Shown: one piece after another, positions 21,341-33,618 of the stretch
Layout: each line of letters starts with the position of its first letter
How positions within the stretch are numbered: the stretch's first letter is position 1
Origin: Haberlea rhodopensis
Taxonomy: Eukaryota; Streptophyta; Magnoliopsida; Lamiales; Gesneriaceae
Assembly (NCBI GenBank): GCA_907163345.1
Contig: CAJQUN010000138.1
Coordinates: 372,001 to 436,000, forward strand
Reading direction: 5' to 3'
Length of the DNA stretch: 64,000 nucleotides
The notes under the pieces: generated by a model
The model's input: the letters and a program-made list of their open reading frames with translations, nothing else
What the model was told of the DNA's origin: nothing
Databases searched by the model: none
Made by a program: the position numbers and the translations under genes

Positions 21341-24040
21341 TCATACTGCCAGACACATGTATAGCGATGAGGCATTCGACTGTGTCGGTTGATGATGGTT
21401 CACGCCGTTGGGCATATAGATATGATGATTTACGATGACTCATTCTTCTATGAGGATTGGCGATGATTCGTGCCGCCTGACATGTTGATAGCGATGCCTT
21501 GTTCCGCTATTATGTGGACGATGATTCATGCTCAGGTGTATAGCGAGGTTTCATGCCACTTATTATATGACGAGGTATCATGCCGTCGATTCTATAGCGA
21601 TGGATTGTGCCGCTATGTACTCAGCATAGGATTTTGCCGCCTTCGAGCGATGGGTGCTGATTACACACTCTTATTGAGCGACGGAGACAAGTATGCCTCT
21701 ATTAGCGATGAAGTATGGGATATTGCTATTCTACTAGCATTATTGTAGCTGGCATGCGTTGATATGCATGTTTTATTTTGACTATTTTATTAGCATAATG
21801 GTGGATGGCATACGTTGAGGTACAGGGACCGTCACGAGTTGACTAGGTTGTTTAGATGTCATTGTTGACATGTATCGTCACTAGTTGACGATGCCTTAGA
21901 TGCCATGAGTGGGAATGTATCGTCACGGGATGACGATGACGATGGTGTAGGAGATGTCTTATTAGACATGCATCATCGTTACGATGAACAATGCGTTGAG
22001 TATACGTATTTAGTTGTATGCCTTGGATGCCAGTGCCGAGCACAAGGTGATATCTACGTCACCGGTTGACGTGACCCTTATATCGAGCGGGTTGCTCGGG
22101 GAATGGATGGACACGCTGTACATGTGATTGTACCGCAGCATATGTTTGAGGTGATCATATTACGAGTAGTGATACCCTTGAGGTATGCTCGTTGGAATGG
22201 CTTTTTGGCCATGTAATTTGATGACATGAGTAATCGTGGAGGAAATTACTCGCTTTCTATCGATGTGACATATGGTAGACATGGTCACACCACCCTTGAG
22301 GGTGTAGAATGGGTCCTAAAGGAGTAGGATCAGGTTATGTTAAGTACATAGGGACACTGGAGTGTCCAGGGTGTATCGGCATTAGAGGAATGTTGGGTAA
22401 AGACCCACAACTCTATTGATTTTCTTCCCACAATATGGTATGCCGTGCGGAAACGTCCATCTTATTGGTAGGTTTAAGGTAAACCTAAAGAGACAGCGAC
22501 TAGTTTATTTGCCGCGTGTGTGCAGCACCATGATGGGCTTGCTAGAGCCGTTATACTGCTCGTTGGAACCAAGTTTGGCAAATCGTAAGGTTATACGATG
22601 TGGATTGTGGTGGACTCTAGTAGTCACCACGTCATTTGAGGTTGAGGTTGTGCATGCCTCACTGAAACGTGTATACGTTTATGTTTAATCTTGGCGAGAC
22701 TTGTCTGGGACAGCTCATGATGTTGGAGTACCAACAAGAGAGTCATCAAGTCATTGTTGACTCGATCTGGGGAATCCATGTATTCGGGGTGTATTGGTGC
22801 TTTTGTATCCAGGTTTTTTTTTTCCGAACGGTGGTTCGAGACTAGTAGATCTCGAGTTCGATGGCACTTCCCTTGTGGGGAAGGAGGTAGTATTATACCT
22901 ATTGGGAATCTTAGAAAGATTCGATAAGTTGGTCTGTGTGGTGTTAATTTTGGGAATCACACCGTGTGTTGTTAATCGTCGATTATCATTCTCACTGGAT
23001 GGGAACGACTCAGAATTGACGGTTGTGTTTGGGCTTAGGGGTATGTTGTAGATACCCGAGCCAAGTGGATTGAGTATGCATGTGGTGTCCGTGCTTAGGC
23101 AGGTATACCGGTGAGTATACGGATGCCAGTTGTTGATTTCTTTTTTGTCAAGCATAGAGTTATGCTATGTTTGGGCGGTTAAATCTCTGAAGAGAGATTT
23201 GGAACACCTCGATATTGAGAATCTCCAGGGCACGATAAATTATGAGGAATAATCGTGAAGTTAGTTGACTCCCTTTGAGGAGGGATTACCTTGTGTGGGT
23301 TGAGGTGTTTCCTTGTTGGTGTTTCCCTTCGAGTTATTCGATAGCCTTCCCAAGTTTGGATTGTTAAATCCTAGGGTTATCAAGGGATGGCAGGAATTCG
23401 GATTTGTTGGGTGTCGCTGTCGACACAAGCGTTGAGGATGCAAAGGGTTTATTGCATGTCCTTTCAGAATTTACGACTCTGCGGGGTCTCGATGGTTATT
23501 TTGATCAGGATGTGATTCTTGGAATATCCGGAGGTGGACATCTCGTGAGATGTGTTTGGGTGTGGATCGGTGGCCGTGAGTTGCCCGATCCGAGTTGCAG
23601 AGGGTGCAACTGCTCCTTAGATAGAGGTGGTGTGTGTAGCGGGAATCAGGTCTGGTACGAGTATACCGTGGTATACTAGTGTTTTCCTCGTAACGATGTG
23701 TGTTAGACATCGTGAGTCATAGTAAAGATGTCATTGAATGATATCTACGATGGAATCGGGAGCGATTCGAATCCTTGCAGTTTCTGTTGACTAACTGCTT
23801 TTGGATTGTTAGTGTTGTGTTGTGCCGGCGCTCTTTCGATTTTGGTGTACTGGAAAGTTTATTTCATTCCAGGGTTTGGTGCGAGGTCAGTGTCCTCGCG
23901 ACTGATATGTCATCCATGATGCGTTCATGATAGCCATGACGGGGCTAAGGGTGACTGTTCGATTCACAGTCATGTGTTTTGGTTTGAGTTGTTGCGGCTG
24001 TACTTGGAGTACGCCTGTGCTAATTTCGAGGACGAAATTT

Positions 24041-24057
24041 CTTTTTGTGGGGGATAT
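24041..24057 (+). other. A4 polypurine tract
   Basis: CTTTTTGTGGGGGATAT lies directly before TGTGATGACC and after GAGGACGAAATT, the same layout as the other family-A elements. Confidence 0.8.
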
Positions 24058-26516
24058 TGTGATGACCTGGGATTATAGATGTTAATCCCGGAGTATTAAT
24101 AACCCCTAAAGTTTTTTATACGTGGCGATTTAGAGTTTAATCGCGGTGTTGGACCTTCCGGGCTCGTCTATTTGAGTAGTTGGGATCGTTGGATCCTGAG
24201 GTTGAGATTGTATTCTCATTTCGGTGAAAGACCTATGAGTTGGGTTTTTAGTGTGACTCGGGATCTGGGGTGCTTTGTGTGGGCATCGGTATGGGTTTTT
24301 GAGGTTAGAGAGAGAGTTTTTGAAAACAGATGATTTTTAATGAATCATGATGTATTTGTGGGGCTATTGGTATTTCGGGGTAATTTTGCCATATTTACCA
24401 GTTGAACCCGAGATTTTAATTTTTGAAACCATTTCTTCCACCTTGTCCGTCTCTCTCCCCGTCTGCCTCTTCCCGTCTCCCCCAACCCTCGCCCATAAAA
24501 GCGACGCGCCCGCCGCCGTCCGGCCGCCATCCGGCGCGTCCGAACCACCATCGGCTTCGTCTCTTCCAGGCGCAACTTTCCACACCAAGAATTTGAAGTG
24601 TCGTCGCGAATCGCGTTCGGATTTACCAGAAAAGCGCAGAGGTCCGATTTCTAGGGTTCTTCCGATTTCGAGCAATTTTCTTCAGATTTTCGATTGAGTA
24701 ACCTTCCTTACCCCTTTTTCGTTCTTCTCCTGTAATTCCCTACCATTTTTGTGATGTTTGGTTCGAATTATTCCCTGTATGCGTGAGGGTTGTGTTCGAT
24801 TTTTGGGTTTTGGCAGGAGGGGCGGCTGTTCATGATATATGATCGATTATTCTTGTTTGGATGAATTTTTGGTGCTTAGTTGGGTTCGAATTATGATGTT
24901 AAGGGTTCGAAATTGAGGGATGGTTCTTGAACAATTTTCGTTGATGTCTCTTTTGATTTCCCTCCCTGCATGTGCTCTGCCCCGAGTCTTTTACATGGTC
25001 AATTGTCGTGTGTCGACAATATTTTTTTTATAAGGATTATGGATGTGCTTGCGCATGGGTTTGCATGTTCGTAAATAATTGTGAATTATTATTGTATTAG
25101 CACATCATTCCTCGGGGCATGGAACCCAAGCGAGGTTAGGCTCGGACTACGGAGATTTAAGGTACGTGCGACGTACGAGCATTACTTTATATTAGAGCAT
25201 TATGAAATGCATAATGTATTTTGATTGCATTAAATAGTTGTGCGTGTGATTATATATATGCGTTGAGATAGTTATGGAGCGATCTAATCTTGACATCGCC
25301 GCCACAAGCGTGCGTGATACTAGAGTAGTATAATCTTACAAGATATATGGGGTACTGGATTTATATGACCATTATAGGGCATTGAGATGCCTTAGAATGA
25401 CTGTGGAATCATGTAATCATTGTGAGACACTTGAGATGTCTGAGTATAATGGAGAATTGGTAAAATAAATGCGAGGCATTTGAGCTATATATGATTGGTA
25501 GCGAAGTTGGGAAATCAGTGTTAGTTATCGAGATATCTATATTTGCATGGATAATGAATTTGGAATCACTATTTATTGATATTCGAGAATTAGGCATGCG
25601 ATGAGTTAATCACTGTGTTGATTTACTGATTTTTGAGATTTGATGAGTTTGATGATTGTGAGAACAGGGACAGTACACGGAATCCCGGATGAGGACGTTG
25701 CCATCCAGGGAGTATCATTTAAAATTCATTAGTATTTACTTTTGTTGTAAATTATGAATTTCATTATTGTGATTATGGGATTTTGTGTATTGGTATGCTC
25801 ACCCGTTGGGGGTTGTCTCTGTTGGGACAGGTAGAACAGGTACATCGATGGCTTTGGAGATGAGCTCGAGTTGTTGATTGGAGACACTTCTAGGATCGGG
25901 GTACCAGGGCTTGAGGGAGCAAAGTATCAGATAGGGTACTCATATACACCTGAGGGTTATATACATATTCATGATGCTCGCATGTGAGCACGACTATACT
26001 TGTATATGGGTTGTATATAAAGGCATGAGCCTTTCTCTCTTTCATTCTATGTTGCATGCAATTAGTGGTAGAATTGCTAAATGATATGAGAGTCATAGGT
26101 GTATTATGTGGGTGTTGAAACCCACTTTTGTTGTCTTATTGTGTGGTGCCTTCCCTGGCTGGGAATTTACTTAGTGTTTCTGTATTCTGTTAAGTATTGT
26201 GCTTTCCCTGGCCGGGAATTATGTTATGTGGTGTGCTTTTATTTCGGGATAGCTCAATTTATGGGGAGACTCAGCCCAAATTTTTATAAAAGGCCACAAT
26301 GTAAAAAGTGGCGTAATGGGAATGGTAATGGGCAAAAATCTATGAGTCTTTTTTGTTGGTAGAGATGATCTTATAACGTCGAACATTAAAGAAATTTTGT
26401 AATTGCCATTCAATGTAAAGTATCATCTGAGTTTCCCGATTGATCGTTACTGAAAGCATGTGCCACATATAGTGGTTAATACACTAATCAAGGGTTAAGG
26501 GCTAGGGGTCCTTACA
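24058..26516 (+). repeat. A4 3' LTR (2459 bp)
   Basis: It runs from TGTGATGACC to GGGTCCTTACA. It contains an ATTGTCG/CGACAAT stem (25002-25020), the GTACGT/ACGTAC hairpin (25162-25176), a GGCAT/ATGCC hairpin (25378-25391) where A2 has AGACAT/ATGTCT, and the CTGTC/GACAG and TTCCC/GGGAA hairpins. Confidence 0.93.
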
Positions 26517-27563
26517 CTTTATGTGGTAATAGCGTGTAATTAAGTTGGGGAATTAATGTATGTGGTTGGTGTTATATTTATTTTAATGATATGGTTTAGG
26601 AGGCATGTTAGGTGTTTTTGATGATGTATTGATGTGGTAAAATTATAAAATATCAAGGAGGGATATTTTAATACATCGTTTGAAATACCGGGACACAATT
26701 AAACACCGCAAGGCCACCCAAACACACCACCACCACCCCCCCCCCCCCCCCCAACTTGCCTGCAACCCACGCCCCTCCCCTGTTTTCCTGGAAAGCTGTC
26801 TTGGCCAATCATGCCTTTTGTTTATCTGATTTGATCACTTTCTCCTCCTCCAAAGTCTCCTCATTCTCTCCTAAAACTCGAACCACACTCAGACAACAGG
26901 TAGGAAGAAGAAGATCACTTTTTATTGCTCTTTTTCTTGAAAGAAAGTCGAGCCAAAAAGTGGTGAGGAATCATATATTTTTCCCAGATTTCAGTTTTTA
27001 AGTATGTATGTTCATTATAGCAGATTTGGCATGCTACTTTAAGGTTCGATGAAATCTTGTTATGATTACTTGCATGTGATATTTATGAAGCCCCTAGCAT
27101 GTTTGGTTAAGCAACTTACATGCTTTATGTGTTAGATTTTCGTTATGTGAAAGTGTTCCTCAAAAATCTGAGTAAAGGAAGTGCCCTGTTTTTTGAGTAG
27201 GGGTTTTATCATGAGGTTATGAAGCATGCTGGCTTAGGTTTCTTTAAACCTTCGATTTACGGGCTTGCATGGTGTTGTTATGAAGCTCCCAGTACTTTTC
27301 CCGGAGCATTTTGCGTGTGATATGTGAGGGATTCAATCTTGTGAACTGTGGTGTTCGAAAAATCTGGGTAGAGTAAATGCCCTGTTTTTCTGTAAAAGGT
27401 TGAATGGGAGTGAACTTTATGAAGGTGTTATTATGCATATTAGCTAGGTTTTGATCAAACCGTTGATGTGGTTACGTGCATAGAAGTTTTGTGATGTTCC
27501 TAGCATAATTCCTCGAGCATGTTTTATGTTATATGTTGTAGTTTTAATAGCATGAAATGAGGT
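26517..27563 (+). repeat. B 3' LTR, first part (lacks ~95 bp at its start)
   Basis: Collinear with 16112-17151 of the B 5' LTR, with small differences and an expanded C-run (26736-26752). It ends at TSD base 27563, where solo LTR B' inserted. Confidence 0.88.
27559..27563. repeat. Target-site duplication GAGGT (left) of solo LTR B'
   Basis: GAGGT at 27559-27563 is repeated exactly at 29869-29873. The intact target is seen undisturbed in the B 5' LTR at about 17145. Confidence 0.95.
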
Positions 27564-29868
27564 TGTGAGACCCCGTTATCTTAACAAGATACTAAGGTGC
27601 GATTAAGAGAACTAAATATATATATATCAGAGTATTAGGCCGTGCCTGAGCTTAAGAGATTACAGTACCAAAAGTTTAAAAGGAATTTCACATATTCCTA
27701 CAAAAGGTACTACATTATAGTCTTACTCTACTTCTTGTAGAAGCTATACAAAAATTCTCTAACATGCTAATCCTGTAGCACTCCTTACAGCTCAGCATTT
27801 CAACCCGGACCCTGGTTCTCATCATCAAAAGCACCTACAAAGACAACCCCCAACACATGAGCATATCATAATTCATATTCAACATAATATGAATGTAAGA
27901 CGTAAATGCATAATCATAAATACAAAACACTTCCTGTATTTCCATCGCATTTACAACGCCTATTGGTTGTCCCTGTACCATAATTCATAATCAAAACACT
28001 ATATGAACATATGGCTTCATAAATAAATGTCATGACATATCATCTCTTTTTCTTGAGTCAGTCATCATCAGTTATTTTAATGCTTCTTCGCTTCATAATC
28101 TCAAAATAAGCGGTATCTCAGCCTCGCTTCTTCATACAAGCGGTATCTCATCCTCGCTTAGTATGGTATACCCCGCCTCCATGTGCAAGCGAGCCTCCCC
28201 CCTCCCGCTTCACATTTTTTGCGGTAAAGCGTAAGCATTAAAATCTTCACTGTGATCACCCCTGACTCGTGGAATACACCTCTTTTATTCCACATCACAA
28301 TATGCAATCACAATGCATAATAACATGTATCATACTCTTAATGCATCACATTGCATTCATCATGTGTCAAATAGACAAACATAAAGTACATGTTACCGTT
28401 GGGATGCCCGTACGTCGCTTACGTACCTTTCCAAACTGTAGTGTGTTGCGGAACTCTATCCCCTGCGCTGTGTAGCTGTCTGTGAAGGCTCTACACCAGT
28501 GTACAACACAATATTAGATGTCTCATTACAATCCAATATCAAAAATTAAACAAAATATAACAATTTATATTTTTCAACATTCTGGGTCTCTCGATCGATC
28601 GGCCCCTCTTTTCGATCGATCGAGAAGACGCCTTCTTTCAAAGCCAATGTTCTGCCTCGCTCGATCGATCGAGATGGAATTTTCGATCAATCGATATGCT
28701 CTGTTCGAGAAACACAATTCCAGAATTCTCGAACACCTATTTCCATACCCTTTAATCTAGCATATAAGATACACCACATGCTTAAACAATTATGCTAATA
28801 GCTACAATACACTACCCTGAGTGTATTCATATCAAGATCATACCCCAAACTCAAACCCTCATGCATTAAAATTGCCCATTTACATCAGTACTCAACCAAC
28901 CTTTCCGGAAACATGGCAAATATTTCATTTCCAGATTTCTTGAGCACCTCATTTCATGCTATTAAAACTACAACATATAGCATAAAACATGCTTGAACAA
29001 AAATGCCAAGGGCTTCACAAAACTACCATGTATGTACTCAAATCAAAGGTTTACCAAAAACCTATCTAACATGCATGATAACACCTTCACAATATCACTC
29101 CCGTCCCATATTTTCCAGAAAAACAGGGCATACATCTACCCAGATTTTCGAACACCATATTGTACATGCTTAAATCCTTCACATAAAACATGTAACATGC
29201 TCAAGGAAAAATATTGAGATCTTCATAATAACACCATGTAAGCATTTAAATCGAAGGTTTTAAGAAATCTAAGCTAACATGCCATTTTCACACCACTTAA
29301 AAACAAGAACTTAATCAATCTTAAATAAAAAACAGAGCATGGTTTCTCATCCTACTTTGCTTCAATTTTTGAGAGGCTTCCAAGAAATGAAAATGGAAGG
29401 GCTCCACACGATTTTGCTTAGCAGATGCTGGAGGTTATTTGGGAGAGAAATGGTGAGATTTGGAATGGAGGAGAAGGGGTGAATCATTGTGCCAAGTGGG
29501 GGGTATGACCAGCCTTTGATGTGTTATCAGCATGGGTTGGGGGGGGGGGGGGGGGGTGGTTGGGTGTTGGGTGGTTTGATGTGTTATGTTTTGGTCCCGG
29601 TATTTAGCATGATGTATTAAAATATCTCACATGATATTTATAGTATTTTCTCAATAAAATACTTCAATTCCCATTAAACATGCTTCACCAAAACAAATAA
29701 CACACACCCCAAATAAACATGCCACAACCCCAAAATCCCAACATATATCACATGCACCCTGAAATGTATCTCCTCAATAATATTAATTCAATCCCATGAA
29801 TTAACACCCAAAATCATCATAATTTAAATAAATGATTAAAATCACATAATCATTTCGGGGATATGACA
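27564..29868 (-). mobile_element. Solo LTR B' (2305 bp), family-B relative
   Basis: On the minus strand it runs from TGTCATATCCCCGAAATG to ACGGGGTCTCACA and is flanked by exact GAGGT repeats with no interior, the mark of LTR-LTR recombination. It carries the GTACGT/ACGTAC hairpin (28410-28426), AAGCG/CGCTT modules (about 28090-28160), and a palindrome cluster (28591-28695) built on TCGATCGATCGA where B has GCGATCGATCGC. A run of 18 G lies at 29539-29556. Confidence 0.93.
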
Positions 29869-31077
29869 GAGGTGCTCGACAATTCTGGAAATCGCGCAAA
29901 GGAACAGAGTTGGCGATCGATCGCTGATTGTATATTTTTGGTATACGAGGCAGTAACATCTCGCGATCGATCGGGGCTAAGTGGCGATCGATCACGAGAG
30001 ACATATTGGGGCAAATGTTGAATTTGGTTTAGTTTTTGGTATTGAATTATTATTGGGTGCCTAATATTGTGTTATGTGGTTATGTAGAACCATCACAGGT
30101 ACCAGCACAGTCGAGGAGATAAAGTCGGTTGATTCCTCTATCTTTTGAAAGGTACGTAAGCAACGTACGGGCGTCCCAACGGTAACATGTATTCGTGTTT
30201 ATTTATTTAACACAAGGTAAAGTAAAGTATGCATAAGATAGTGCATTATGATATGATACATGTTGACATGCATTGTTTTTGCATATGAATGCTGTGGAAT
30301 ATAAGAGGTGTGTTCCACGAGAGGAATATAAGAGGAGTATTCCACGAGTCAAGGTTATCCCAGTGAGGATTTTAATGCTTGCACTATAATTCCGCTGAAA
30401 ATGTGGAGCGAGAGGTAGATGACCGTTCGCACATGGAGGCGTGAATTTCCATAAGAAGCGAGGAAGAATACCGCTTACGTGGAGTTCCATAAGAAGCGAG
30501 GAAGAATTCCGCTTACGTGGAAAAGTAAGAAGCATTGAAATACACTAATAATAAAACGACTCAAGATTGAAGTAAGGATTTAAGAAGTAAAGATATGTCA
30601 TGACATTTATATAAAGAAGCCATAATATCATATAATGTTTTTATTATGAGTTATGGTACATGGACAACTAATGGGCGTTTTAAATGCATGGAAATACAGG
30701 AAGTATTTTATGACCATGATTATGCATTTATGCTTTACATTCATGTTATGTTTGATATGAATTACGATATGCTCATGTGATGGGGGTTGTCCTTGTAGGT
30801 GCTTTTGCTAAGGAGAACCAGGGTCAGGTTGATAAGCCGAGTTGTAGGGAGTGCTACAAGATAGCAAGATAAAGACTTATTTTGTATAGTTTCTACTAGG
30901 AGTACAGTAGAAGTAGCCTTACGCAAATTTGTTAAAGAATGTAACAAATTTCTTTTGGCATGTCATATATACATGTAAACCTTAAGCTCAATTGTCAACA
31001 CGACTTACAACTCTGATTAGGTATGATTAGTTCTCTTAATTGCACCTTATTGTATGTTGAGATAACGGGGTCTCACA
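29869..31077 (+). repeat. B 3' LTR, second part
   Basis: This continues the B LTR after the second GAGGT and ends ACGGGGTCTCACA. Compared with the 5' LTR it has lost about 75 bases between CGATCGATCG palindromes. It keeps two AAGCG/CGCTT hairpins (30448-30522) and the perfect GTACGT/ACGTAC hairpin (30152-30168). Confidence 0.9.
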
Positions 31078-31670
31078 GCTGCTGCAGACCTTGAATTTTT
31101 GATCTATTTTCTACGGGTCTCAGCGAGCTGATCCGATCCGAACAAAGCAAGTCTGTTGTGCTGGCTACCTCAGTCTTTTTACAAGATTTTGCGCCAAAGT
31201 TCGAGCTCGCACAACCCTCAGACTCTACTGCAAAAGGGACAGAACTGTCCTTGCAACCTACTGAGGAAGTCCCAGCCTACCTTGATGATGCTCCATCAAT
31301 CGCCAAGTCCCTACGAGACTTATCTGATAAATTTCTCTTTCATTCCCAACGAGTGAGAGAAGTTCATCAAAGTCAGCGGACTTCATCTCTGAATTTTGAC
31401 TCATTTAAGGACAAAATGATGTCGAGCATCAATACGATCCAGCTTGGTCTGAACAGTCTGTTCTCCCAACAAGCAAGCTACAAGGCTAGTCTGCGAAAAG
31501 AACAGATTGAGCTGGCTTGAGCAGTCAAAACCGTAGTTGCAAATTCCCTTCTCACGCAAGATAATCGTCTAGATGATATGTGTGCTCATCTTACGCAGAT
31601 AGTCAAATTTCTTCAAGAGTTTGCTGATGCCAAAAAGGGGGAAAAGAAGTCAGCTCAGCCGAGGAAATAA
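31078..31670 (+). pseudogene. Copia third ORF, second part
   Basis: This continues the ORF cut at 16017. A frame is open from about 31158; it is broken only by a TGA at 31518 and then runs to a TAA at 31668-31670. The product is charged, with heptad-like spacing of hydrophobic residues (FDSFKDKMMSSINTIQLGLN region), suggesting a coiled coil. It ends in a Lys-rich tail. A frameshift or stop near 31127 separates it from the sequence at the B junction. Confidence 0.6.
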
Positions 31671-31907
31671 ATAAGAGCTCAGCCGAGAAATAAATAAATT
31701 ACTTGTAATGAATATCAGTTAATGTATTCATCAAAGTGTTTATAAAAGTCTCATTTTATCAGTCTGTTCATTTATTTTGAACTAAGAGACTCAATCGATC
31801 TTAACTCCTTTAAAACACTAAAAAGTTTGAACGTTCATTTATTTTGAACTTATCTCCCACAAGAATAAGGAGAATAAAAATAAAGGATCTAGGTTTTTGT
31901 CATCATC
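31671..31907 (+). other. Copia 3' untranslated region
   Basis: Non-coding stretch between the third ORF and the PPT. It has a short direct repeat (GAGCTCAGCCGAG.AAATAAATAA) at its start; nothing else was recognised. Confidence 0.5.
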
Positions 31908-31919
31908 AAAAAGGGGGAA
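31908..31919 (+). other. Copia polypurine tract
   Basis: AAAAAGGGGGAA, preceded by CATCATC, lies two bases before the TGTTAG start of the 3' LTR. A second purine run (about 31631-31649) lies upstream, as multiple PPTs do in Sireviruses. Confidence 0.85.
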
Positions 31920-31921
31920 TT

Positions 31922-32942
31922 TGTTAGTTCGGGATTTTAAAGATGACAAAACAGACCAGACCGATCGAGCCTATGACAAAACAGATTAGATTAATAAAGT
32001 CTATCTCAAAACAGACCAGATCGATGTAAACCAGACTCACCAGATCGACACAGATCCAGATCGATCAACAAGACCAGACCAGCTCGATGCAGATCAGATC
32101 AGAACAGATAAAGTTAGTAAGCTTCGTTCTTCAGCCCGAATAATTAACGGCTATTTATTGAAGCATTTAATGGTGCATTTAATGCTGAACAAGCCAGAAG
32201 GGAAAGTACCTAAAGTAGAAGACTGCAGCTTGTTCAGATATTGACCAAAGTATAGAGTTGCACACAAAAGGAAATATTGTCGTTGGCAGAGACGATTATA
32301 TATAGGCTTCAAAAGCTCAAATAGAGCATGAGACACAAGAGATTCAAAAATGCATAAAAGATCAATCAACTTTATCGAGCATTCAGTTGAGCAGAACGCT
32401 ATCATCGAAAGATTTCAACTTATCGATCTGCTCAAAATTAGAAGCACAGCTTATCGTTTTATTTGATCACTTAAGGATCATTTGTGTTAAACCACTCTTT
32501 CAATTGTATTTTGTTCTAAGATAGAAGAATGATTCATTTGTAACAGTCAGACAGATTGTGTCTGAACAGATTGAGAGACTAGGAGTTTCAGTCTAGTAGT
32601 GGGGTAAATCCAGCTGAATCGGGGTTGTATTGTATTACTCACAGTCTTATAGTGAATCCTTCCTTGATTGGAATAAGGGAAGATGTAGAAGGATTTGCCT
32701 TCGAACTTCCAGAAACATATCTCGTCTACTTACATTTCGTACTATCTTGCATTTCATAGCCATCAACCGTTCTTACTAGCTAAGAATGGACCGTTTCCAC
32801 ACTTTCATTTCAGTGGTCTGTTCTGCTTAAGTACTGGTTAAGAAATATATTTCATTTACTAACCTGAGTGAAATCAATAAGAATTAGTTTTTGAGGAGTG
32901 TTCATTCACCCCCGCTCTAAACACTCCCGCCCGAGCCTAACA
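31922..32942 (+). repeat. Copia 3' LTR (1021 bp)
   Basis: The ends TGTTAG and CTAACA are inverted repeats. A TATATATA box lies at 32297-32304 with the context expected for a promoter. The 5' LTR is not in the window, so no age can be estimated. Confidence 0.88.
32297..32304 (+). promoter_or_regulatory. TATA box in the Copia LTR
   Basis: TATATATA is followed within about 30 bases by an AAGCTC-rich stretch. Its position about 375 bp into the LTR fits a U3/R boundary. This is inferred from sequence only. Confidence 0.5.
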
Positions 32943-33618
32943 TTGGCAATTTTCTTCAAAATCTATTTTATCTCAGAGCTAGAAATTTCAGCCTAATCAT
33001 TTTTTATGGATAATGGCCAAGTTCCAACTTTTGTCTCTCACCATATATTTACCGAAAGCGAATTGGAAATCATATTGTAGAAATGTGTCCTCTCATCATT
33101 CGGAATAACTCTTGGAGTTCAAAATCTTGTGAAGATAATTCTATGCACAAACTTTACCAATACGCGAGCATCTTTCGAAAATGTGACTACAACTTCTACA
33201 CATTTAGACACATAATATACCACTAACAAAATATATAACATGCCAAAATATGATGGGAACAATAGCCCAAACATAAAAAAAATTCACTTCCAAAATTTTT
33301 ATCAGTGCCAACTCCTCACGCCTTGAGATATTCCCAATACGCTGACATAGGTCGCAACTCTTCACAAAAGTATTAGTATTACAAAATATTGTTGGCCAAT
33401 AAAAATCAGGCTGAAGCACTTGCAGAAGTTCTTAATGCTGCGAAATGCCCTCCATATGTGCAGAATGACAATTTTTAAGAATTTCTTTCACTTCTTCCTC
33501 AAAAACACATCTTCTAATTATCTTATACTGCACCTCTTTTTTTTTTTTTAAAGGATAATCCCAAAGATATGATTTAACATCATGCAATAATTTTTTTCCT
33601 TTTGATGACAGTTGATCT
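32943..33618 (-). pseudogene. Athila-like Gypsy integrase fragment
   Basis: Reading the minus strand from 33613, recognisable pieces are LLHDVKSYLWDYP, then EEEVKEILKNCHSAHMEG, then a zinc-binding segment with FYWPTIF and CDLCQRIGNISRREE (H2C2 type), then ILEVNFF, and near 32960 AEISSSEIK.ILKK. These match the order of Athila-group integrases. Stops and frameshifts are frequent. It continues the RNase H fragment at 36815-37256, from which it is separated only by the solo LTR D. Its 3' part is cut at the Copia LTR end. Confidence 0.85.
33614..33618. repeat. Target-site duplication GATCT (left) of solo LTR D
   Basis: GATCT at 33614-33618 is repeated exactly at 36810-36814. The two flanks join an Athila-like pol reading. 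Confidence 0.95.

Larger units (their letters stand above)
20150..24057 (+). other. A4 non-coding interior
   Basis: About 3.9 kb without retroviral protein domains. It is collinear with the A1/A2 interiors but diverged. The tandem arrays have different unit lengths (88 and 63 bp), while many single hairpins are kept: ATCGTCA/TGACGAT near 21892, ATGTCT/AGACAT near 21954, AGGTTT/AAACCT near 22470, GAATCTT/AAGATTC near 22907, GTGTCG/CGACAC near 23412. Before the arrays, a GACAGGGACA-like box (about 20430) resembles the box found in LTRs. Confidence 0.75.
19201..26516 (+). mobile_element. Element A4: family-A element with truncated 5' LTR
   Basis: A partial 5' LTR (19201-20149), PBS, interior with tandem arrays, PPT and a complete 3' LTR (24058-26516). 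The left junction fuses B gag to the middle of the A4 LTR; the right junction is a normal LTR end against the B 3' LTR. This fits insertion into the B 3' LTR about 95 bp from its start, followed by one deletion removing the rest of B's interior and the first ~1.5 kb of the A4 5' LTR. The LTR copies differ at scattered positions, so A4 is older than A1-A3. Confidence 0.88.
16018..31077 (+). mobile_element. Element B: chromovirus-like Gypsy element, internally deleted and nested
   Basis: The 5' LTR (16018-18427), PBS and the start of gag are followed by element A4, then by a 3' LTR lacking its first ~95 bases and split by a solo LTR. All of pol is gone. Flanks are GCTGT on the left and GCTGC on the right, a 5-bp TSD with one mismatch. 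Joining the flanks restores a readable stretch of the host Copia third ORF, which confirms the insertion limits. Confidence 0.88.
11014..32942 (+). mobile_element. Sirevirus-like Ty1/Copia element, 5' part outside window, split by element B
   Basis: The order is integrase, RT, RNase H (11014-13687), a separate third ORF (13987-16017 plus 31078-31670), a PPT with the ATCATCAAAAAGGGGG pattern typical of Sireviruses (SIRE/Maximus), and a 1021-bp 3' LTR with TGTTAG...CTAACA ends. Gag, protease and the 5' LTR are missing, removed leftwards by the insertion of C, G and A1. The 3' end abuts an Athila-like pol fragment, with right flank TTGGC. Many stops and frameshifts show an old copy. Confidence 0.85.

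Noticed and set aside
20489..21364. Several overlapping His/Met/Ser-rich open frames on both strands
   Set aside because: They follow the 88-bp and 63-bp repeats, shift by one unit from frame to frame, and have no known domain. They are repeat artefacts.
24347..24697. Open frames over the GC-rich patches of family-A LTRs (also near 6542, 48386, 54300 and 61249)
   Set aside because: They are long because the patch is GC-rich and lacks stops; frames are not conserved between A1, A2, A3 and A4.
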